Shown: positions 18,461 through 26,773, counted from the first letter of the stretch. The stretch is 57,478 nucleotides of DNA from Oscillospiraceae bacterium (GCA_016282135.1 JAEEKA010000054.1:1-57478); one strand, 5' to 3'. Made by a program: numbers and translations. Notes: a model not told the origin generated them from the sequence alone.

Positions 18461-18496
18461 CCGGCAGCGGCGCACAGGCGTGCGCAGCTGCCGGGC
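18459..18496. repeat. Long GC-rich hairpin in the tatD-hslO gap
   Basis: Arms GCCCGGCAGC and GCTGCCGGGC enclose a second stem GCGCAC/GTGCGC, giving a near-perfect 38-base hairpin. CTTT follows, so it may terminate plus-strand transcription weakly. Confidence 0.6.
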
Positions 18497-18512
18497 CTTT
18501 GCCGTTCCCACC

Positions 18513-18535
18513 GTAGGGACGAGCATTGCTCGTCC
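18513..18535. repeat. REP palindrome, GTAGGGACGAGC type
   Basis: GTAG followed by the palindrome GGACGAGCA-T-TGCTCGTCC. It is the same type as the palindromes bracketing the transposase gene at 28708-29190. Confidence 0.75.
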
Positions 18536-18587
18536 GGCATTCGGAACGAATGCAATTTGCCGCAGGCAAATCCAGCCGAATTTCGTG

Positions 18588-18672
18588 GCTGGACGAGATC
18601 AAGGGTATCTCCCCGGTGAGAATGGGGGAGACCACCTCCGAGAATGCCAAACGGCTGCTCCGAATTTAGGGA
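18588..18672 (+). pseudogene. Diverged duplicate of the tatD 3' end
   Basis: 85 bases align without gaps to 18269-18353, with 14 mismatches by my count, and include the stop codon. It reads LDEIKGISPVRMGETTSEN... against LAEIKGVTPEEMGEITTEN... in tatD. The substitutions look codon-aware, so the source may be another tatD allele rather than a recent copy. The gap 18351-18749 holds no other gene. Confidence 0.75.
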
Positions 18673-18746
18673 AGAAGGAAAAAGCAAGAAGTAAGAATTG
18701 CTTGTTTGAGCAACTTCTTACTTCTTAACTCTTACCTCTTTCTTTT
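18671..18746. repeat. AAGAAGTAAG-type repeat, copy 2
   Basis: Purine-rich stretch with AAGCAAGAAGTAAGAATT, spacer GCTTGTTTGAGCAAC, then TTCTTACTTCTTAACTCTTAC. The arms are complementary. It follows the duplicated tatD tail exactly as copy 1 follows tatD, so tail and repeat were duplicated as a unit. Confidence 0.7.
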
Positions 18747-18749
18747 GTT

Positions 18750-19628
18750 TTACAGTCCTGCTAACAGGCTTCGCACATCGTCCGGCGTAAACACATACTT
18801 GGCGTCGCAGAATTGACATTCCATTTTGACGTCCTCGTTTGATTCGGCAATTTCTGCCAGTTCTTCCTTTCCCAGGCTGATGAGGGCCGCCTCCACCCGG
18901 TCCCGGTTGCAGTAGCAGCGGTATTCCACCTCAGTGGGCTCAAAGAATTCCAGTTCCATGCCACCGGTGACCCTGGAAAGCATTTCCCGCAGGGACAGGC
19001 CGGAATCCAGCATGGTTGTGACGGGGCCCGCGGCGGCAATGCCTGCCTCCAGCTTGTCGATGACGGACTCCGGCGCGCCGGGCAGGAGCTGCAAAATGAA
19101 GCCACCTGCTGCCTTGACGCTGTGATCCACGTCCACCAGCACGCCCAGGCCGCAGGCGGAGGGACACTGCTCGGACTGCACCAGATAGGCGGTGACGTCG
19201 TCGCCGATCTCCCCGGAGACCAGCTCCACGGAGCCCACGTAGGGCTCCTTCATCTGCAAGTCCCGGATCACGGTCAGCATGCCGTCCGTGCCCACGGCGG
19301 CGCCCACGTCCAGCTTCCCGGCGTACTTTTCCAGCAGGGTGATGTGGGGATTCTGCACATAGCCCCGGACGTTGCCCTCCGCGTCGGAGACCGCAAGAAC
19401 GGTTCCCAGAGGCCCGCCGCCCTTGATTTGCAGGGTGACGGAGCCGTTTTCGATTTTCTGCATATTGCCCAGCATGGCGCAGGCGGACAGGGTCCTGCCC
19501 AGGGCGGCCGTGGCGGTGGGGGTGGTGCCGTGGATGGTCCGGGCCCGTTCCACGATGTTTTTGGAATTGATGGCGACAGCCTTGACCCACCCGTCGGTGG
19601 TCATGGCGCGCAAAATTTGGTCGGACAT
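18750..19628 (-). CDS. hslO: Hsp33 redox-regulated chaperone
   Basis: 292-residue cytosolic holdase activated by oxidation. N-terminal core with ARTIHGTTPTATAALGR and a GGGPLGTVLAVSDAEGNVRGY segment; C-terminal zinc switch with CYC (about residue 236) and CQFCDAKYVF (about 269), i.e. the CxC...CxxC set intact. AGGAGG precedes the ATG. It is convergent with tatD across the repeat-filled gap. Confidence 0.96.
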   Translation of the reverse strand: MSDQILRAMTTDGWVKAVAINSKNIVERARTIHGTTPTATAALGRTLSACAMLGNMQKIENGSVTLQIKGGGPLGTVLAVSDAEGNVRGYVQNPHITLLEKYAGKLDVGAAVGTDGMLTVIRDLQMKEPYVGSVELVSGEIGDDVTAYLVQSEQCPSACGLGVLVDVDHSVKAAGGFILQLLPGAPESVIDKLEAGIAAAGPVTTMLDSGLSLREMLSRVTGGMELEFFEPTEVEYRCYCNRDRVEAALISLGKEELAEIAESNEDVKMECQFCDAKYVFTPDDVRSLLAGL

Positions 19629-19641
19629 AGATACCTCCTGG

Positions 19642-19663
19642 GTAGGGACGGCTGTGCCGTCCC
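19642..19663. repeat. REP palindrome, GTAGGGACGGC type
   Basis: GTAG followed by GGACGGC-TGT-GCCGTCC. It lies 14 bases upstream of the hslO start and so falls in its leader or promoter region. Confidence 0.7.
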
Positions 19664-19679
19664 AATGGATAACGAATAA

Positions 19680-19859
19680 TGAATAATGGTGGTGTCCTCA
19701 AATTGCCATTTGAGGATGAATTTGAAATTGGAACAGGGGATGCGGATTCTTCGCTGCCCTTTCGGCTTTGCTCAGGGCAAGGCAGAATGACAGACGGGAA
19801 AGCTTTTGCTTTTGCAGATGGCAATCTGCAAAACACCGAGAATTGTCAACTGCCACCTG
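19680..19859. repeat. Composite of decayed intergenic repeats
   Basis: Contains CCTCAAAT/ATTTGAGG (about 19695), a GGATTCTTCGCTGCCCTTTC...GGCAGAATGACA hairpin element (about 19743-19792), TTTTGCAGAT/ATCTGCAAAA (19810-19833) and an AATTGTCAACTG...CAATTTTCAATTC unit (19845-19873) that runs into the methyltransferase stop. No coding sequence is seen. Confidence 0.55.
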
Positions 19860-20612
19860 TCAATTTTCAATTCTCTCAGGGCGCTGTGCCGCAATGAAAA
19901 TCCGTTGCTCGTCGGGGGCCGGGGATTCCAGCTTGCGATCTCCGCAGACCTTGAGCCCGGAGAAGCCTGCCTCGGCCAGCCATGCGGTCAATTCTCCCAC
20001 CCGATAGGCGTATTCCAGGTGCTCCTCCCGGTCCCGGGACCAGAGCCGGCCCTGCTTCTGGAAAATGTCCATTCCGTAGGTACAGATCCGGGTATCTTCG
20101 TCGAACTCCGCTCGCCAGAGGCAGAACACCTCATCGTCCTCGTCCAGCAGAATCTGGCCGTCCAGCCCCCGGAGCTTGGCCTCGGAGTTGATGTCGAAGA
20201 TGAACAGGCCGCCGGGCCTCAGAGCGTCCCGGACCCGGGAAAAGCTCTCCCGTAGGGCGGCGGGATCCGTCAGGTAGTTGACCCCGTCCAGGCAGCAGAC
20301 CACTAGGTCCACCGGGGCGGGCAGCCGCAGCTTTTCCATCCGCTGGCGGATGAAGTAGGGTGGGTTGTCCAGTTCCATGGCTTTTTCCGCCGCCAGGGTC
20401 AGCATCTCCTCGCTGCGGTCCACGCCCAGGACGTACATGCCCTCCCGGGCCAGCAGCAGGGCCATGGACCCGGTGCCACAGGCCAGGTCCACCGCCGAGG
20501 CGGGCTCCAGGCCGTAAGCCGTCCAAAGGTGGCGGTAGAATTCCAGAATCTCCCCGTAGGGTACGTCGTTGGTCAGGCGGTCATAGGCTGACGCCAGAGC
20601 TTCGTATGGCAT
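19860..20612 (-). CDS. Class I SAM-dependent methyltransferase
   Basis: 250 residues. Rossmann motif I AVDLACGTGSMALLLA (about residues 40-55), VLGVDRSEEML for the ribose-binding acidic residue, then VDLVVCCLDGVNYL and DALRPGGLFIFDINS. The substrate is not predictable; the shape fits the YqeM/small-molecule methyltransferase group. GGAGG precedes the ATG. The last codons (ERIEN then TGA) are formed by the AATTGAAAATTGACA intergenic repeat, so the C-terminus has probably been rewritten by the repeat. Preceded by a terminator that ends the udk-lipoprotein transcript. Confidence 0.85.
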   Translation of the reverse strand: MPYEALASAYDRLTNDVPYGEILEFYRHLWTAYGLEPASAVDLACGTGSMALLLAREGMYVLGVDRSEEMLTLAAEKAMELDNPPYFIRQRMEKLRLPAPVDLVVCCLDGVNYLTDPAALRESFSRVRDALRPGGLFIFDINSEAKLRGLDGQILLDEDDEVFCLWRAEFDEDTRICTYGMDIFQKQGRLWSRDREEHLEYAYRVGELTAWLAEAGFSGLKVCGDRKLESPAPDEQRIFIAAQRPERIEN

Positions 20613-20623
20613 GGATGCCTCCT

Positions 20624-20657
20624 AAGAAAGGCCATCGCCCGGGGATGGGCGATGGCC
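20624..20657 (-). terminator. Terminator after the lipoprotein gene
   Basis: GGCCATCGCCC pairs with GGGCGATGGCC (20630-20657) and, on the minus strand, is followed by TTTCTT. Confidence 0.7.
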
Positions 20658-20664
20658 GGGATGA

Positions 20665-21483
20665 TTAGTTCAGCGTAATGCAGTTGAAGAATTCCTGAGG
20701 ATCGGTGTCGTCCGCAATGGACGCGGTGAGAACGGCGATGTAATTGGAATCCCGGAACCACGCCTGATATTGCTGGATATTTACGCCGCTGTAGCTTACG
20801 GACATGTGAAGGACGTCCTTGTCCTCGCCGCCCAGCTTGACCTGGATTACCTCGTAGGCGTCTACATGCATGCCGGCGGCGGTCATCTGGGTTTCGAAGG
20901 TATTTTCGAGGAGACTGAAAATCTCCGAATCGGAATAGGCAACCAGAAGGGCCTGGCTGGGCTGGATGACCAGGTTGACAGAGGAGCCGGCAAGATTGAA
21001 CATCATCATGTCCGTCATTTGACCGTTTTGGGCAATCAAATCACCAATGTCGCTTCCCTCGAGCATATCCGCGGCCATGTTGTTCACCTGGGCAATCTGC
21101 TCCGCAGTGTAGAACATCCAGCCGGTGGGGGCGTCGATTTGCAGGCCAAAGTATTCGTTAATGTAGCTGGTTCCGTCCACGACGCCCCGTACGCTGGCGA
21201 TCTCATCGGGCTGTGTAGGCCGCTCATCGCTGGGACGCGGTTCCGTCACGGAAACTTCGGTGGTGGAAATGGTGGCAACCGGTGCCTCCGTGGCGGGGAT
21301 CTGCGTGGTCGGTACGGCCGTCGTGGGCGCCTCGGTGGTGGGGACGGTAGTGGGGACGGTGGTGGTGGCGGGGACTTCGGTTTTGGGCGTGGTCGTGGTC
21401 TCGGAGGGGGTAGTCTTGTCCGAGCAGGCGGCCAGGCAAAGGACCAGGCACAGGGCCAGGACCAGAGAGATTATACGATTCAT
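20665..21483 (-). CDS. Lipoprotein with Thr/Pro-rich linker, function unknown
   Basis: 272 residues. Signal peptide and lipobox LCLAACSDK place the mature Cys at about 20. A low-complexity Thr/Pro/Ala/Val linker follows (to about residue 80), then a globular domain with YINEYFGLQIDAPTGWMFY, resembling the start of secreted lipid-attached domains that follow IDxPxGW. No catalytic motif is recognisable. It starts 26 bases after udk (AAGGAG present), so it is probably co-transcribed with udk. The linker suggests display beyond the cell wall. Confidence 0.75.
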   Translation of the reverse strand: MNRIISLVLALCLVLCLAACSDKTTPSETTTTPKTEVPATTTVPTTVPTTEAPTTAVPTTQIPATEAPVATISTTEVSVTEPRPSDERPTQPDEIASVRGVVDGTSYINEYFGLQIDAPTGWMFYTAEQIAQVNNMAADMLEGSDIGDLIAQNGQMTDMMMFNLAGSSVNLVIQPSQALLVAYSDSEIFSLLENTFETQMTAAGMHVDAYEVIQVKLGGEDKDVLHMSVSYSGVNIQQYQAWFRDSNYIAVLTASIADDTDPQEFFNCITLN

Positions 21484-21509
21484 AAGGCTTTGATACTCCT
21501 TCTTCGTTC

Positions 21510-22163
21510 TTATTCGGCGTGCTTATCTGAGACTGCCGGATCGCTGCAGTGATCGATATGGTGCTGGATCTGACTGGTGATCATATTCAGGGCGACAAGG
21601 TTTTTGCCGCCCTCCAGAACCACCACGTCGGCGTTCTTTTTGCTGGGCTCCACGAACTGCTCGTGCATGGGCTTGACGGTCTCCAGGTACTGGGTCAGCA
21701 CGGACTGAAGGCTTCTGCCGCGCTTGGCCACGTCCCGCTTGATCCGGCGGATCAGGCGGACGTCGTCGTCGGTGTCCACGAAGATCTTGATGTCCATCAG
21801 GTCGCAGAGGGCCTTGTTCTCAAAAATCAGAATGCCCTCCACAATAATGACGCTCTTGGGCTCCACGGTAATGGTTTCCGCGGTGCGGTTGTGGATGGTG
21901 TAGTCATAGACGGGGCACTGGATGGGCTTGCCCTGCTTGAGCTGCTTCAGATGCTCGATCATCAGGTCGGTCTCGAAGGCGTCGGGGTGGTCGTAGTTGA
22001 GCTTGCTGCGCTGCTCAAAGGGCAGCTCGTCGTGGGCTCGGTAGTAGTTGTCATGACTCAGAACCGTGATCCCGTCGCCAAAGCCCTCGGTGAGGTTGCG
22101 CATCAGGGTGGTTTTGCCGCTGCCGGAGCCGCCGGCGATACCGATGACCAAAATCTTTTCCAT
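21510..22163 (-). CDS. udk: Uridine kinase
   Basis: 217-residue cytosolic enzyme phosphorylating uridine and cytidine in salvage. P-loop GIAGGSGSGKTTLMRNL (residues 8-24), DNYYRAHDELPFEQR, NYDHPDAFETDLM, VYDYTIHNR and RRIKRDVAKRGR lid. I choose the second ATG (22161-22163) because GGAGG lies 7 bases before it but only 1 base before the first ATG at 22169. It heads its own transcript from the promoter at 22232-22260 and lies next to the nucleoside transporter, matching its substrate. Confidence 0.95.
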   Translation of the reverse strand: MEKILVIGIAGGSGSGKTTLMRNLTEGFGDGITVLSHDNYYRAHDELPFEQRSKLNYDHPDAFETDLMIEHLKQLKQGKPIQCPVYDYTIHNRTAETITVEPKSVIIVEGILIFENKALCDLMDIKIFVDTDDDVRLIRRIKRDVAKRGRSLQSVLTQYLETVKPMHEQFVEPSKKNADVVVLEGGKNLVALNMITSQIQHHIDHCSDPAVSDKHAE

Positions 22164-22200
22164 TCCCATACCTCCGAATCCGCACCATATTTAAAATTTT

Positions 22201-22230
22201 ACACCGGCGGAGTTCCCCCCCGCCGGTGTA
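22201..22230 (-). promoter_or_regulatory. Hairpin at the 5' end of the udk transcript
   Basis: ACACCGGCGG pairs with CCGCCGGTGT. Its position at about +1 of the predicted transcript suggests an mRNA-stabilising or attenuating leader. It could also act as a terminator for the permease gene just upstream. Confidence 0.55.
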
Positions 22231-22231
22231 G

Positions 22232-22260
22232 ATTTTAGCAGTATTTGCGCGAAATGTCAA
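22232..22260 (-). promoter_or_regulatory. udk promoter
   Basis: Minus-strand TTGACA (22255-22260), 17-base spacer, TAAAAT (22232-22237). Confidence 0.8.
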
Positions 22261-22264
22261 GAGC

Positions 22265-23335
22265 TTATCGCATGCCCTTGTCATAGGGAATACCCTCTGC
22301 CTTGGGGGCACGGGAGCTCTTGGAAGTCAAGGCCAGAACAATCAGCGTAATGACGTAGGGCAGCAGGCGATAGATGTAGGAGCTGACGCCGATTTCGCTG
22401 AGGAAGAAGCGACCGTCGCCGTTGATGTCCAGCGTGGAGTAGGAGGCGGCGATGCACTTGAACAGGCCGAAGAGCAGGGCACCCAGGGCAATGTTCAGGG
22501 GCTTCCAGTTGCCGAAGATCATGACGGCCAGGGCCAGGAAGCCGAAGCCGGCCACGTCGCCGTTGGTGGTGCAACCCTGGGTGGTGAGGGCGTAGACAAA
22601 GCCGCCCATGCCAGCCAGCGCACCGGAGATGGTGACGCCTGCGTAGCGCATCTTGAAGACGTTAATGCCTAAGGAGGCCGCAGCCTGAGGATTTTCACCG
22701 CAGGAGCGGAGCCGCAGGCCAAAGCGGGTCTTGTAAAGGAAGATGGACATGAGGACAAAGACGATAATGGTCAGGTAGGTGGCCAGGTAGGTCTTGTCCA
22801 GGAAAGTGCTGCCCAGGAAGCCAAGATCCGCATTGGAGTCATATCCGAAGAAGGTCTTGCGGATCAGGAACCAACTTGCGCCGCCTGCACCGCCTTCCAT
22901 GCCCATGGTGTTTTGGTTGACGATGATACGGATCAGGAAGAGGGAGATGGCGGGAGCCAGCAGGTTCAGAGCAGTGCCACCGATGGTCTGGTCAGCCTTC
23001 AGATTGATGGAGGCGTAGGACAGCAGCAGAGAGAAGATGGCGCCTGCCGCCGCAGCAATCAGCATACAGAGAACTTCCATTCCCTGAAGCGTCAACCAAG
23101 CGGAAGAGGATTCGATGTTTCCTGCGTTGAATTCCGCAAGTTGCCTGGCTGCCTCCTGGAAAGCGGGGACGCTCTGGAGAAGACGGACGGACAGCACGCC
23201 TACAAAGGCGCCCATAATCATGATGCCTTCCAGCGCCAAGTTGATGATACCGCTTCTCTCGGAGAACACGCCGGCCAGTGCGACAATCATCAGCGGAATC
23301 GCGAACAGGAGTGTCTGTTGAACCAGGAATGTCAT
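22265..23335 (-). CDS. nupQ: Nucleoside ABC transporter permease 2 (BmpD/NupQ type)
   Basis: 356 residues, polytopic. The start FLVQQTLLFAIPLMIVALAGVFSERSGIINLALEGIM is the hallmark of this branched-chain-amino-acid-like permease family. GLRLRSCGENPQAAASLGIN is the cytoplasmic coupling loop. It starts inside the end of the partner permease gene with an ATGA overlap, behind a strong AAAGGAGGTG site. Together with the genes to 28065 it forms a BMP-type nucleoside importer by family. Confidence 0.9.
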   Translation of the reverse strand: MTFLVQQTLLFAIPLMIVALAGVFSERSGIINLALEGIMIMGAFVGVLSVRLLQSVPAFQEAARQLAEFNAGNIESSSAWLTLQGMEVLCMLIAAAAGAIFSLLLSYASINLKADQTIGGTALNLLAPAISLFLIRIIVNQNTMGMEGGAGGASWFLIRKTFFGYDSNADLGFLGSTFLDKTYLATYLTIIVFVLMSIFLYKTRFGLRLRSCGENPQAAASLGINVFKMRYAGVTISGALAGMGGFVYALTTQGCTTNGDVAGFGFLALAVMIFGNWKPLNIALGALLFGLFKCIAASYSTLDINGDGRFFLSEIGVSSYIYRLLPYVITLIVLALTSKSSRAPKAEGIPYDKGMR

Positions 23336-24633
23336 GCCTGCGCACCTCCTTTCTCAGTCTTTGCTTCAGTCGGCGTAACAGGATTCTTCTCTGCGTTGGC
23401 GTCGTTCACCACAGCGACCTTTTTCTTTCTGCCGCTGATGAGGGAGCGGATTACTAGGGAGAACGCGCTGAGGTACACGATGGCGGCAATGATAACGTCC
23501 GTGATGTACTCGTTATAAGCCGTGAACTTGGTCAGCTGAGTGCCGATAATGTTCAGCATTGCCATAAAGGTACCCGAGAAGATGACACCGACCGGATTGT
23601 TGACCGCCAGCAGGGCCACAGGGATGCCGTTGAAGCCGATTGCCGGGAGGGTCTGATCGGTATGCCAGTTGAACTCCGTGTTGCCGGAGAGGTAGTAGAG
23701 GGCAGCTCCGGCGGCAGCTAGGGCGCCCGCGATGGCCATGGAGTAAATGATGTTGGCGCGATCCTTAATGCCAGCGTAGCGGGCAGCGTGACGGTTGGAG
23801 CCGCAGGCCTTGAGCTGGAAGCCAAAGGTGGTCTTGTTGATGATAATGAAAACGACGATGGCAATCAGAATGGCAATGAGGATGCCGGCATTGACCTGGG
23901 AGCCGGGGAATACTTTGTCCAAGCCCAACTTCGGAGTTGCCACATTATTCCATGTGGTTTTGTAGACGTAGCCGGATTTCGTGTTCTCAATGAGGTTCTT
24001 GAAGGTGCCGTCGGCGATCTTCCATTTAGTCTGGCAGTAGAAGCTGCCCTTGATGGTGCTGAAGCTGGCAATATCAAAGAGCCAGGTGACCAGATTTGCG
24101 GCGATCCAGTTGGTCATGATACAGGCAATGACCTCGTTGATATTGAGGAAGGCCTTGAGCATGCCGGGAATCGCGCCCCAGAGAGCGCCGGCGATACAGC
24201 CACCCAGGAAAGCCAGAATCCAGATCAGGAAGGGGGGGACAGAGGTTGAGGGGATGGAGAGCGCAATCATCAGCGTGGCCATGGTGCCCATCAAGTACTG
24301 ACCGGGAGCGCCGATGTTGAACAGACCAGTTTTCTGGGAAATTGCCACGGAAAGACCCGTCATAATCAAGGGGGTAGCCCGGAAGAGCATGTTGCCCACG
24401 TTGGTGGTGTTCATGCCGAAAACCAGGTTGCCTGACGCATCACGGCTCTTGGAGAACAGACCAATGAAGATAAGCCGGATGCCGTCCCAGGCACCCTTGG
24501 CGCCGATATCGGAGGTGGCGAGGCCGACAATCAGAACCAGAATGCTGCCGAAGAACAGGCCAATCACAATGGACAGCACCGAGGCAATGAGCTTTTGGGT
24601 GCCGGCCCGCTGTAATAAGGGAGACTTATTCAT
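23332..24633 (-). CDS. nupP: Nucleoside ABC transporter permease 1 (NupP type)
   Basis: 433 residues, about ten membrane segments. Family features: FNIGAPGQYLMGTMATLMIAL, a GCIAGALWGAIPGMLKAFLNINEVIACIMTNWIA stretch, and the coupling loop GFQLKACGSNRHAARYAGI. A hydrophilic extracytoplasmic insertion lies between the last two of these (about 185-235). Overlaps the ATPase gene by 8 bases upstream and the second permease by 4 bases downstream, so translation is tightly coupled. The charged C-terminal tail is unique to this copy. Confidence 0.9.
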   Translation of the reverse strand: MNKSPLLQRAGTQKLIASVLSIVIGLFFGSILVLIVGLATSDIGAKGAWDGIRLIFIGLFSKSRDASGNLVFGMNTTNVGNMLFRATPLIMTGLSVAISQKTGLFNIGAPGQYLMGTMATLMIALSIPSTSVPPFLIWILAFLGGCIAGALWGAIPGMLKAFLNINEVIACIMTNWIAANLVTWLFDIASFSTIKGSFYCQTKWKIADGTFKNLIENTKSGYVYKTTWNNVATPKLGLDKVFPGSQVNAGILIAILIAIVVFIIINKTTFGFQLKACGSNRHAARYAGIKDRANIIYSMAIAGALAAAGAALYYLSGNTEFNWHTDQTLPAIGFNGIPVALLAVNNPVGVIFSGTFMAMLNIIGTQLTKFTAYNEYITDVIIAAIVYLSAFSLVIRSLISGRKKKVAVVNDANAEKNPVTPTEAKTEKGGAQA

Positions 24634-26170
24634 GGCTCATACCTCCTTGACGTTTTGCGCCTGCCATGTACAGGCCAAGCTCCTGAACGGTGGTCTGCTT
24701 GGGATCCAGTTCGCCCACGATCTCGCCTTCATACATGACCAGTATCCGGTCGGAGAGGCTCATGACCTCGTCCAGCTCCAGGGAGACCAGGAGGACAGCC
24801 TTGCCCTCGTCCCGCTCGTTGACGAGCTGATTGTGGATGTATTCGATGGCGCCCACATCCAGACCGCGGGTGGGCTGAACTGCGACGATCAGCGGCTTGT
24901 CGCGGTCCAGCTCCCGGGCGATAATCGCCTTCTGCTGGTTGCCGCCGGACATGGAGCGGGCGGTGGTCACAGGGCCCTGACCGGAGCGGACGTCGAACTG
25001 ATCGATGAGCCGCTGGGCGTACTGCCGGACGTTGCCGTTGTTAATGAAACCAAAGTGCTGGAAGCCCTTCTCGCGGAAGCGCTGGAGCGCCAGATTCTGC
25101 TCCAGGGTGAAGTCCAGCACCAGACCGTGCTTGTGCCGGTCCTCGGGAATGTGGCTGAGATTGCCCAGCCGGGTGCGGATAGAAGCCTTGGTGATGTCTT
25201 CACCGCAGAGTGTCACGGTGCCGCTGCTGGATTTCTCCAGACCGGTGAGGCCGTAGATCAGCTCGCTCTGACCGTTGCCGTCGATACCGGCAATACAGAC
25301 GATCTCGCCCGCGCGAGCCTGGAAGGAAACGTGCTTCACGGCGTCGTTGTGGTGCAGCCTGGAGGGGACGGTGAAATCCTTCACGTCCAAAATGACCTCT
25401 TTGGGCTGGGCCGGATCCTTCTGGACCTGGAGCTGGACGGGACGGCCCACCATCATGTTGGACAGCTCCTGCTTTGTGGTGTTTGCCACGTCCACCGTGC
25501 CGATATATTTGCCCTTTCGCAGCACGGAAACCCGGTCCGCGACCGCCATGATCTCGTTCAACTTGTGGGTGATGAAGAGGATGGATTTGCCCTCCTTGGC
25601 AAAGCCGCGCATAATCTCCATCAGCTCGTCGATTTCCTGGGGGGTCAGAACCGCGGTGGGCTCGTCGAAGATTAGGATTTCGTTGTCGCGGTAGAGCATC
25701 TTGAGAATCTCCACACGCTGCTGCATGCCCACGGTGATGTCTTCAACCTTGGCGTCTAGGTCTACGTTCAGGCCGTAACGCTTGGAAAGCTCCTCCACCT
25801 TTTTGCGGGCTTCCTTTTTTTGCAGAAAGCCCATCTTTGTGGTCTCCGCGCCGAGAATGATGTTGTCCAGAACGGTAAAGACCTCGATTAACTTAAAGTG
25901 CTGATGCACCATGCCGATGTTCAGGGCTGTCGCGTCATTGGGGTCGTTGATTTTGACGATCTCGCCGTTCTTCTTGATGACGCCTTCCTCGGGCTGGTAC
26001 AGACCGAAGAGCACGCTCATCAGCGTGGATTTGCCGGCGCCGTTTTCGCCCAGCAGCGCGTGGATTTCGCCGCGGCGGAGCTGGAGCGTGATGTTATCAT
26101 TTGCTTTGATGCCGGGGAACACCTTGGTGATGTTCAGCATCTCAATGACATAATCCTGAGATTTGTCCAT
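24626..26170 (-). CDS. nupO: Nucleoside ABC transporter ATPase, double ABC domain (NupO type)
   Basis: 514-residue cytosolic protein with two fused ABC domains, as in sugar/nucleoside importers. Domain 1: Walker A LLGENGAGKSTLMSVLFG (about 40), atypical signature TVGMQQRVEILKML, Walker B ILIFDEPTAVLTP. Domain 2: degenerate Walker A GIDGNGQSELIYGL (about 290), signature SMSGGNQQKAIIAREL, PLIVAVQPTRGLDVGAIE. Loss of canonical residues in the second P-loop is normal for the family. It follows the small lipoprotein gene by 38 bases. Confidence 0.94.
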   Translation of the reverse strand: MDKSQDYVIEMLNITKVFPGIKANDNITLQLRRGEIHALLGENGAGKSTLMSVLFGLYQPEEGVIKKNGEIVKINDPNDATALNIGMVHQHFKLIEVFTVLDNIILGAETTKMGFLQKKEARKKVEELSKRYGLNVDLDAKVEDITVGMQQRVEILKMLYRDNEILIFDEPTAVLTPQEIDELMEIMRGFAKEGKSILFITHKLNEIMAVADRVSVLRKGKYIGTVDVANTTKQELSNMMVGRPVQLQVQKDPAQPKEVILDVKDFTVPSRLHHNDAVKHVSFQARAGEIVCIAGIDGNGQSELIYGLTGLEKSSSGTVTLCGEDITKASIRTRLGNLSHIPEDRHKHGLVLDFTLEQNLALQRFREKGFQHFGFINNGNVRQYAQRLIDQFDVRSGQGPVTTARSMSGGNQQKAIIARELDRDKPLIVAVQPTRGLDVGAIEYIHNQLVNERDEGKAVLLVSLELDEVMSLSDRILVMYEGEIVGELDPKQTTVQELGLYMAGAKRQGGMSHE

Positions 26171-26208
26171 TTCGCACCTGCTTTCCTGTTCGAATGAAAC
26201 CGCTCTGA

Positions 26209-26589
26209 TCAGCGGGGGGCCCCGACGTTGGCCTCTAGCATACGGAAGGTGGCCGTCGTCTGGCCTACGTAGTTGATGAACTCTACACGCAGCTCAAAAG
26301 CAGAGGAAGCGGCGGCTCCGCTTGCCTTATTCTTGAGCCCGAGTGTGCCCTTGACTGTGTAGTTGATGCCGTCGTTTGCCGGGGAATTGATCTGAGTGGA
26401 TTCCTGATCGTATTGGTAGTCGGCAAGATTCGCCTTCACATAATCGGCGAGATAGTCCCTGACAGCCTTTTCCAAAGCGGAATCCAGACCCTTTACCTCC
26501 GTAACGGACCCCGTGCAGGCCGAAAGGAACAGACCACAGACCAGCGTCACGCAGAGCAGCGCGGCAAAGGCAATTTTTCTGTGTTTCAT
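26209..26589 (-). CDS. Small lipoprotein in the nucleoside-transporter operon, function unknown
   Basis: 126 residues. Signal peptide ending in the lipobox LFLSAC (Cys about 25). The mature part (VKGLDSALEKAVRDYLADYVKANL...) has one predicted alpha/beta domain and no recognised motif. AAGGAG precedes the ATG I use; the frame is open six codons further. It is the first gene after the promoter at 26661-26689 and leads into the ATPase gene, while the true BMP binding protein is transcribed separately. An accessory role in transport is inferred only from position. Confidence 0.75.
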   Translation of the reverse strand: MKHRKIAFAALLCVTLVCGLFLSACTGSVTEVKGLDSALEKAVRDYLADYVKANLADYQYDQESTQINSPANDGINYTVKGTLGLKNKASGAAASSAFELRVEFINYVGQTTATFRMLEANVGAPR

Positions 26590-26660
26590 AGCATTCTCCT
26601 TTTGTTCCATGCAGATTTGTTAACGGACGGCGTTACACTTCCCCATCATTAACATTTTAC

Positions 26661-26689
26661 ATTTTAGCACATATTCACAGGAATGGCAA
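26661..26689 (-). promoter_or_regulatory. Promoter of the lipoprotein-nupOPQ operon
   Basis: Minus-strand TTGCCA (26684-26689), 17-base spacer, TAAAAT (26661-26666). Confidence 0.7.
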
Positions 26690-26734
26690 CAGCTATTTTG
26701 CCTTTTCGGGGAAATTATGAACGAAATTTGAATA

Positions 26735-26773
26735 ATAATAAAAATCGTGGGAAAGGTAAAAGCCTTTCCCACG
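26735..26773 (-). terminator. Terminator after the BMP gene
   Basis: CGTGGGAAAGG pairs with CCTTTCCCACG (26746-26773), followed on the minus strand by ATTTTTATTATT. It separates the BMP gene from the rest of the transporter operon. Confidence 0.85.
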
